64,000 nucleotides of DNA, from positions 1,364,001 to 1,428,000 of the forward strand of contig NZ_CP045417.1 of the NCBI RefSeq assembly GCF_009363755.1, written 5' to 3'. The notes below the pieces were generated by a model. The model worked only from the letters and a program-made list of their open reading frames with translations, made no database searches and was not told the DNA's origin. This document shows, piece by piece, positions 58,851 to 64,000 of the stretch (within the stretch, counting starts at the first letter, position 1; each line of letters opens with the position of its first letter). Position numbers and translations under genes: made by a program. This DNA is from Halomonas sp. THAF5a. Lineage in GTDB: Bacteria > Pseudomonadota > Gammaproteobacteria > Pseudomonadales > Halomonadaceae.

Positions 58851-61800
58851 ATGGCCCAGAACCAGAACGACATCCAGCTGCGCATCCAGGCCGCCGTGGA
58901 TGGCCTGCAGGACATCGGCAAGCTGCTCAGTGAGCTCGACGAGGTGGGGGCCGATACCACCGAGGCCTCGGCTGACGTCGAGAAGCTCAACGAGGCGATG
59001 TCCTCGCTGGCCCAGCAGCGCAAGCTGATCGACTCCCTCGAGCAGACCCGCGGCAAGGTCGCCGAGGCCGAGCAGGCCATGAACGAGGCGGTGGGCGAGG
59101 CCAACCGCCTGCGCAGCGCCTACGACGATAGCGCCCAGGGCGTGGAGGCCCAGCGCCGCGCCGCCGAGCAGGCCGCCGCCAGTGCCGAGCAGGCCAGCGA
59201 GGCCTACCAGCAGCAGCGCCGTGCACTGCAGGCGCTTCAGACTCAGTACAAGGGCGTGCAGGCCGAGACCTTGGGGGCCCGCCAGGCCTGGCGCGATGCC
59301 GCCCAGCGGGTGAAGGATCTCGAGGCCGCCATCGAGGCCAGCGGCAAGGCCACCGCCGACCAGTCCCGCCAGCTCGACCAGGCCCGCGGGGCCGCCGAGG
59401 AGGCACGGCGCGGCTATGAGCGCCAGGCCGAGGCCCTCAGCGGCGTGCGCGACCAGCTCGCCGAGCAGCGCACCGTGGTGGATCAGGCCAAGCAGAGCTG
59501 GGAGGACTACCGCGACGAGAGCCGCGACCTCAACCGCGACCTCAAGCAGAGCGAGCGCGCCTTCGCCAAGCAGGGCAAGGAGCTCGACCGCGCCCAGCAG
59601 GCCGCCGACAAGGCCAGCACCAGTTTCCAGCGCCAGGGCAAGGCGCTCGACGAGCTGAGCGAGGATGCCAGGCAGGCCGGTGTCGACGTCGACAACCTGG
59701 CCGACGAGCAGCAGCGTCTCGACCAGGAGTCCCGCGAGCTCGAGGGCTCGGTCGACAAGCTCAAGGGTCGCCTGCGCGAGTACCGCCAGCAGGTCGACGG
59801 CACCGAGGGCAGCGTGCGCAAGCTGGCTCGCAGCCTTGCCGGCGGCATCAAGCGCTTCGCCGCCTGGGGCGCCGCGGCGGCGGCCGGCGGGGCGGCGCTC
59901 AGCGTCGGCCTGATCGCCCGCTACACCGCGGCTCAGGCGCAGATGGCCGATCAGCTGGATAACACCAGCGAATCACTCGACACGAACGCCCAGCGGCTGC
60001 AGGAGATCCAGTATGCCCTGGATCGTACCGCCGACGGCTCGGCCAATGCCGCCGACCTGCTCAAGGACGTCGCCGACAAGATCGGCGATGCCTATGAGAA
60101 CGGGGGCGGTGAGGCGAAGGATGCCATCGACGCCCTGGGCCTTAGCCTCGATGAGTTGATCCAGCTCTCGCCTGACGAGATGCTGCTGCGGCTGGCGTCT
60201 GCCATGCAGAGCCTGCCCAAGGCCAGCCAGGTCAACATCCTCGAGAGCCTGTCGAACGATGCCAGCCTGCTGGGGCCCTTGCTGGCAGACAATGCTGCTC
60301 GGCTGCGCGAGCTCGCCGCCGAGGCGCGCAACGTCGGGGCCATCCAGAGCGACGCCGATCTGGAACGCCTGCGAGAAACCAACCGGGCCGTGGAGCGCCT
60401 CCAGGGGCGTTTCCAGGGCCTACGCAACCGCCTGCTGGGCGAGATGGCCCCCGCCGTCACCGAAGTGGCCGATCAGTTTGATGGCCTGCTCGAGGACAAC
60501 CCCGGCCTCGTCGATGACCTGGCCACTGTGTTCGGCAACCTGCTGCGCCAGACCAGCGACTGGATGCAGTACGTCATCACCAATCGCGACAAGGTAGGCG
60601 CGGCGCTCCAGGGGCTAATCGATACGGCACAGTTCCTCGGCAACACCTTCACGGCGGTGTTCCGCGGCATCCAGACGGTGATCGCTGGCGTCCTGGCGGG
60701 GGCGGCCCAGGCCTATTCGCATGTGCGCAACCTGATGGAGAGCACCGCGGGCCTGCTCAACAAGCTGGGCATCGTCAGCGACGAGACCCTGGCCAGGATG
60801 CGGGCCCACTCGGAGGCCGCCCAGCAGGCGGTGCGCGACCTCGAGGCACAGACCGTCGAGTACGGCCGCCAGGCGCTCGAGGCCGGCAAGAATGCCATCA
60901 GCGCCTACGACAACAGCGCCGATGCGGCCGAGGAGAGCGCCGAACGGCAGCGACGGGCCAGCGCTGCGCTCGATCAAGTGGCCCTCAATACCGCCAAGCT
61001 AATCGGCGAGCAGGCCAACGCCCACGAAGAAGCCGCCGAGGCCGCCGAGGCGAGTGCCCGTCGCCAGAAGCGTGCCATGGAGCAGGCTGCCGAGACGCTC
61101 GGCACGACGGTCGACGAGCTCAAGACCGGCATCAGCGACAACAATCGCGAGGCGATCGCGGCCTTCGAGACGCTGGCCCGATCCGGGGAGGTCTCGGCCA
61201 AGACCCTGCGCGAGGCGTTCGGCACCGTCTGGGACGACCTGAACAGCCAGGAGGAGCGCGAAGCGTTCCGCGCGACGCTTCAGCAGATGGTCAACGATGG
61301 CGTCGAGGGGGCTGGGTCGATTCTCTCGGCGTTTCGCGCCATGTCTTACGGCATCCGCGACGAGGTCGACGATGCTGCCGACTCGGTAGACCAGCTAGGA
61401 GATGCCGCGAAGCAGGCGGCGGGCGATACCGAACAGTCCAACAAGAAGGTCGTCAGCTCCGCCCGGGGCGTCGCCGCCTGGATGGCCGACGGCTTCAAGG
61501 CGGCGCTCGAGGCCATGGATGCGCTCAGCGTCCGGGCCGGCAATGCCTTCCGCGCGCTGCGCGGTGCCGAGACGACGCAGGCCGGTATCGAGGGCCTGCG
61601 CGATCGCCTGGCCGAGGTGAACGAGGAGATCAAGCGCCTCAACCGCGAGGCGCTCACCAGCATGAACGCCACGGGCATCACCGCCTGGGCGATCAGCGTG
61701 AAGCGCGATGCCCGGGAGGTCGAGCGGGCCTTCCTGGCCCAGAAGATCGCCGCCACCGAGCTGTTCGACGAGCTGCAGAAAGGCGAGCGCACCGGCGTCG

Positions 61801-62426
61801 ATCTCTCCATGACCATGGAGGACCTCAAGCAGCGCTTCGACCTACTGGATGACGCGACCCTGTCGGGCCTCGAGGGCGAGATCCGCCGCATCCGCGGCGA
61901 GGTGGAGTCGCTGCGCGACTCGCTGGCCGACACCTTGGCCGCCGCCGAGCAGGAGAGGGCCAGCCTGGAGGGCGACCGCGGACGCGTGCAGGAGCTGCAG
62001 TACCTCGAGCGACAGCAGGAGTTGCAGGAGCAGCTGAACCGCGCGCAGGCGCTGGGCGATGCCGAAGCGCAGAGGCTGGCTCAGCAGGCCCTGCAGGCCG
62101 CCGAGCGCAATCACGAGCTGCGCATGCGTCAGATCCGCGAGGAGAGCGAGGCCGAGAAGCGGGCCGCCCTCCAGCGTGAACGCGAGGCCGCCAGTCGTCG
62201 CCAGCGCGATGAGGTGAACCAGCGCGAGCGGGAGGCCTTCGAGCGCGACCAGACGGCCCAGCAGGTGACTGCCACCCGACAGGCGGCACTGGCCGCCCAG
62301 CCCACCCGGGCCACGCGCATCGAGCTGGTCACGCCCAACGGTACCGCCAACCTCACCGCCGATAACGAGCGCAGCGAGCAGCTGCTAATCGATGCCCTGG
62401 GCCGCGACGCCCGCCGAGCCTACTAG
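58851..62426 (+). CDS. Tail tape-measure protein
   Basis: The 1191 residues consist of a long coiled coil (about 1-320, rich in Glu, Gln, Ala), a Gly/Ala-rich hydrophobic stretch (GIKRFAAWGAAAAAGGAALS, near 330-350), a TP901-like core and a further coiled coil at about 1000-1150. This sets tail length (about 0.15 nm per residue by the usual rule, so very roughly 180 nm) and is ejected during infection. No peptidase motif is evident. Confidence 0.93.
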   Translation: MAQNQNDIQLRIQAAVDGLQDIGKLLSELDEVGADTTEASADVEKLNEAMSSLAQQRKLIDSLEQTRGKVAEAEQAMNEAVGEANRLRSAYDDSAQGVEAQRRAAEQAAASAEQASEAYQQQRRALQALQTQYKGVQAETLGARQAWRDAAQRVKDLEAAIEASGKATADQSRQLDQARGAAEEARRGYERQAEALSGVRDQLAEQRTVVDQAKQSWEDYRDESRDLNRDLKQSERAFAKQGKELDRAQQAADKASTSFQRQGKALDELSEDARQAGVDVDNLADEQQRLDQESRELEGSVDKLKGRLREYRQQVDGTEGSVRKLARSLAGGIKRFAAWGAAAAAGGAALSVGLIARYTAAQAQMADQLDNTSESLDTNAQRLQEIQYALDRTADGSANAADLLKDVADKIGDAYENGGGEAKDAIDALGLSLDELIQLSPDEMLLRLASAMQSLPKASQVNILESLSNDASLLGPLLADNAARLRELAAEARNVGAIQSDADLERLRETNRAVERLQGRFQGLRNRLLGEMAPAVTEVADQFDGLLEDNPGLVDDLATVFGNLLRQTSDWMQYVITNRDKVGAALQGLIDTAQFLGNTFTAVFRGIQTVIAGVLAGAAQAYSHVRNLMESTAGLLNKLGIVSDETLARMRAHSEAAQQAVRDLEAQTVEYGRQALEAGKNAISAYDNSADAAEESAERQRRASAALDQVALNTAKLIGEQANAHEEAAEAAEASARRQKRAMEQAAETLGTTVDELKTGISDNNREAIAAFETLARSGEVSAKTLREAFGTVWDDLNSQEEREAFRATLQQMVNDGVEGAGSILSAFRAMSYGIRDEVDDAADSVDQLGDAAKQAAGDTEQSNKKVVSSARGVAAWMADGFKAALEAMDALSVRAGNAFRALRGAETTQAGIEGLRDRLAEVNEEIKRLNREALTSMNATGITAWAISVKRDAREVERAFLAQKIAATELFDELQKGERTGVDLSMTMEDLKQRFDLLDDATLSGLEGEIRRIRGEVESLRDSLADTLAAAEQERASLEGDRGRVQELQYLERQQELQEQLNRAQALGDAEAQRLAQQALQAAERNHELRMRQIREESEAEKRAALQREREAASRRQRDEVNQREREAFERDQTAQQVTATRQAALAAQPTRATRIELVTPNGTANLTADNERSEQLLIDALGRDARRAY

Positions 62427-62434
62427 GAACGCCC

Positions 62435-62824
62435 ATGATCACCCTGACCCATGCCGGCGGCGCCATCACGCTGCCGGAGGATCTCGCCTGGCCGGACGAG
62501 TTCGACTGGAGCCCGGTGGCCGCCGCCGAGCAGCGCACCCTGAGCGGCGCGCTGATCATCCAGCACAGCACCCGCCAGAGCGGCCGGCCGATCACCCTGG
62601 CCAGCCAAGGCGCGAGCTGGTTCCCCCGCGCCCAGGTGCAGGCCCTGCAGACGCTGCTCGAGGAGGTCGCGCCGCTGACGCTCGACATCCACGGCCGTGC
62701 GTTCACGGTGACCTGGCGCCGGGCCGGCAACGCCCAGCCGCTGGAGGCCACGCCGGTCTATCGCCTCGCCGATCCCGACGGCACCCATCCCTATCTCATC
62801 ACCCTGCGGCTCCAGGAGATCTAG
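62435..62824 (+). CDS. Small minor tail protein
   Basis: The 129 residues start MITLTHAGGAITLPEDLAWP and include SGRPITLASQGASWFPRAQVQAL and VTWRRAGNAQPLEATPVYR. It lies directly after the tape measure, where a distal-tail or minor tail protein is expected. The family is not certain. Confidence 0.7.
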   Translation: MITLTHAGGAITLPEDLAWPDEFDWSPVAAAEQRTLSGALIIQHSTRQSGRPITLASQGASWFPRAQVQALQTLLEEVAPLTLDIHGRAFTVTWRRAGNAQPLEATPVYRLADPDGTHPYLITLRLQEI

Positions 62825-62828
62825 CCCC

Positions 62829-64000
62829 ATGCCGATCCTGCAAGGCGACATCAAGCTGCTCAAGTCGGAACGCATGACCGACAACGCCGACGGCGGCGGG
62901 CGCATCACCGGCAACGAGATCGTCGACGGCCTCAGCAACGAGATCTTCAACGACGTCTCGGACCTGGATCGCGTCTACGGCCGCACCAACCTGCGCAAGG
63001 CCTTCGCCGCCGTGGAGACCGACGACACCGACTACTACTTCGGCGCGCACATGATCGTCGACCAGGCGCCGGACGACCCCAACGTCTCGGTGCTGATGTT
63101 CTCCACCGGCAGCCCCACCGACGAGCGAGCCAACGCCCGCAACCGCATCGAGGGCTACGTGGTGGCCGGGCCGCTGACGCGCATGCGCCTGTATGGCGAC
63201 CAGCTCGAGGGGCAGCGCTCGCTGCTCGCCTACCAGCGGGTCGGCGAGACCCCGCCGGACATCGGCGACGTGCTGCTGCTCTCCACCGAATCCGGCGAGG
63301 GCGCGGGCAACGAGCAGTACGTGCGCATCACCGGCGTGGAGACCCAGGACCAGGTGTTCACCGACGGCAGCGGCGACTTCACCCGCCAGGTGCTGACCAT
63401 CGACATCAGCACCGCGCTGACCGAGCGTTTCTCCGGGCACGAGCCGCGCCGCGACTCCCGCGCCCAGCCGGCCACCCTGCTGCGCCAGACCCAGGTGGCG
63501 GATGCCAGCCAGTATTACGGCGTCAGCCGCCTGGCCGTGGCCGCCAGCCTCGGCAGCAACCAGGTGCAGGTGGCGAGCGTCTATCAGCCCATCGTGCCCA
63601 GCACCCAGACCGAGAGCCCGGTCACCGACGTGCAGATCGGCGGCAACGTGGCCGTTGAGGTCGAGAGCGGCGGCATCACCCACGAGATCCCCCAGGTGGC
63701 CGAGACGCTGCAGATCGCCGTGGCCGTCAACAACCGCGGCTACAGCTACACGCGCAGCCTGCAGCCGCTGCCGGCCCCGGGCACCGTGGTGGTGGAGTAC
63801 CTGGCGCTGGGCAAGTGGTACACCCTGCGCGACGAGAACGGCACCGGCGAGCTCAGCGGCGCCGGCACCGGGCAGGTCAACTTCGCCACCGGCTCGGTCT
63901 CGATGACCCTGCAGGCGCTGCCCGACGTCGACTCCTCGATCCTCGTCTACTGGGGCACGCCGGTGCACTACGTCGACCGGGCCGGCTACCAGGTGCCGTT
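62829..64000 (+). CDS. Large phage tail protein, 5' part only
   Basis: The open frame starts at ATG 62829 and runs past the right edge with at least 390 residues. It begins MPILQGDIKLLKSERMTDNA; the visible part is beta-rich with many Thr, Val and Asp residues and EIVDGLSNEIFNDVSDLDRVYGR near the start. Such proteins in other prophages are tail components after the minor tail gene; the role is unknown. The gene is incomplete. Confidence 0.75.
   Translation, partial: MPILQGDIKLLKSERMTDNADGGGRITGNEIVDGLSNEIFNDVSDLDRVYGRTNLRKAFAAVETDDTDYYFGAHMIVDQAPDDPNVSVLMFSTGSPTDERANARNRIEGYVVAGPLTRMRLYGDQLEGQRSLLAYQRVGETPPDIGDVLLLSTESGEGAGNEQYVRITGVETQDQVFTDGSGDFTRQVLTIDISTALTERFSGHEPRRDSRAQPATLLRQTQVADASQYYGVSRLAVAASLGSNQVQVASVYQPIVPSTQTESPVTDVQIGGNVAVEVESGGITHEIPQVAETLQIAVAVNNRGYSYTRSLQPLPAPGTVVVEYLALGKWYTLRDENGTGELSGAGTGQVNFATGSVSMTLQALPDVDSSILVYWGTPVHYVDRAGYQVP

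Noticed and set aside
62799..63968. A 389-codon minus-strand frame near the right edge
   Set aside because: It is antisense to a plus-strand tail gene that continues beyond the window and fits the operon.

Overview
The window is GC-rich gammaproteobacterial DNA, most likely from a Halomonas-like member of the Halomonadaceae. That placement is inferred from codon bias, gene content and the mlaA / SpoIIE-type phosphatase / STAS / tal order, which I recall also from Pseudomonas. Positions 1 to about 34,637 are host chromosome. From about 34,638 to beyond the right edge lies a temperate siphovirus-type prophage with an HK97-like head module.

Host part. 1-3.7 kb: the 3' end of a ketoacyl-ACP synthase gene, mlaA, a phosphatase/anti-anti-sigma pair and tal. 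3.9-9.7 kb: a Bcr/CflA-type efflux pump, then pstSCAB behind a good Pho box, without phoU. 9.7-15.9 kb: an arsenic resistance block made of gap-arsJ (arsenate leaves as 1-arseno-3-phosphoglycerate), an MFS transporter divergent from arsR, a flavin reductase-like gene and an ACR3 arsenite exporter. gap-arsJ and acr3 share an AT-rich dyad that looks like an operator, and gap-arsJ also carries a weaker Pho-box-like site, so phosphate uptake and arsenate disposal seem linked. No arsC is present. 16-17.4 kb: FetAB-like exporter. 17.4-24.9 kb: an acyl-CoA catabolic cluster (hydrolase, thiolase, TetR regulator, acyl-CoA ligase, SDR, acyl-CoA dehydrogenase) with a shared TetR-type operator and a PsrA-like palindrome. 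25-34.5 kb: an HTH-GST fusion gene with two membrane-protein genes, a deaminase, small unknowns, an ATP-grasp/CocE hydrolase pair and bioA.

Prophage. The left end is a 23-nt 3' fragment of a tRNA-Leu-like gene (attL). The leftward early operon runs from 39.9 kb down to the integrase and includes a KilA-C-like protein, a PrtN-like activator, a dNMP kinase and several very small genes. The immunity region (39.9-41.8 kb) holds cI, a TIR-domain gene directly behind cI in the position of lambda rex, a Cro-like gene, and operator dyads on both sides. It is followed by an array of three hairpins with related loops, a CII/CP76-like gene, a DksA/TraR-type zinc finger, an inverted three-gene cassette of possible lysogenic-conversion genes, primase, helicase, a mirrored array of short TC(C/A)GAC repeats, and a probable late activator. 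Lysis genes (amidase, holin, Rz, Rz1), HNH, terminase, portal, protease, capsid, connectors and tail genes follow. An exported-protein gene sits between the tail-tube and tape-measure genes, bracketed by hairpins. The last tail gene runs off the window, so the right attachment site and the intact tRNA-Leu should lie beyond 64 kb.

Most likely new biology: the TIR gene in the rex position, the three-hairpin array after cro, the mirrored repeat array beside the replication genes, the inverted cassette, the HTH-GST fusion, and the phosphate/arsenic regulatory overlap. No intergenic stretch exceeds 300 bases; the larger gaps are described as features.
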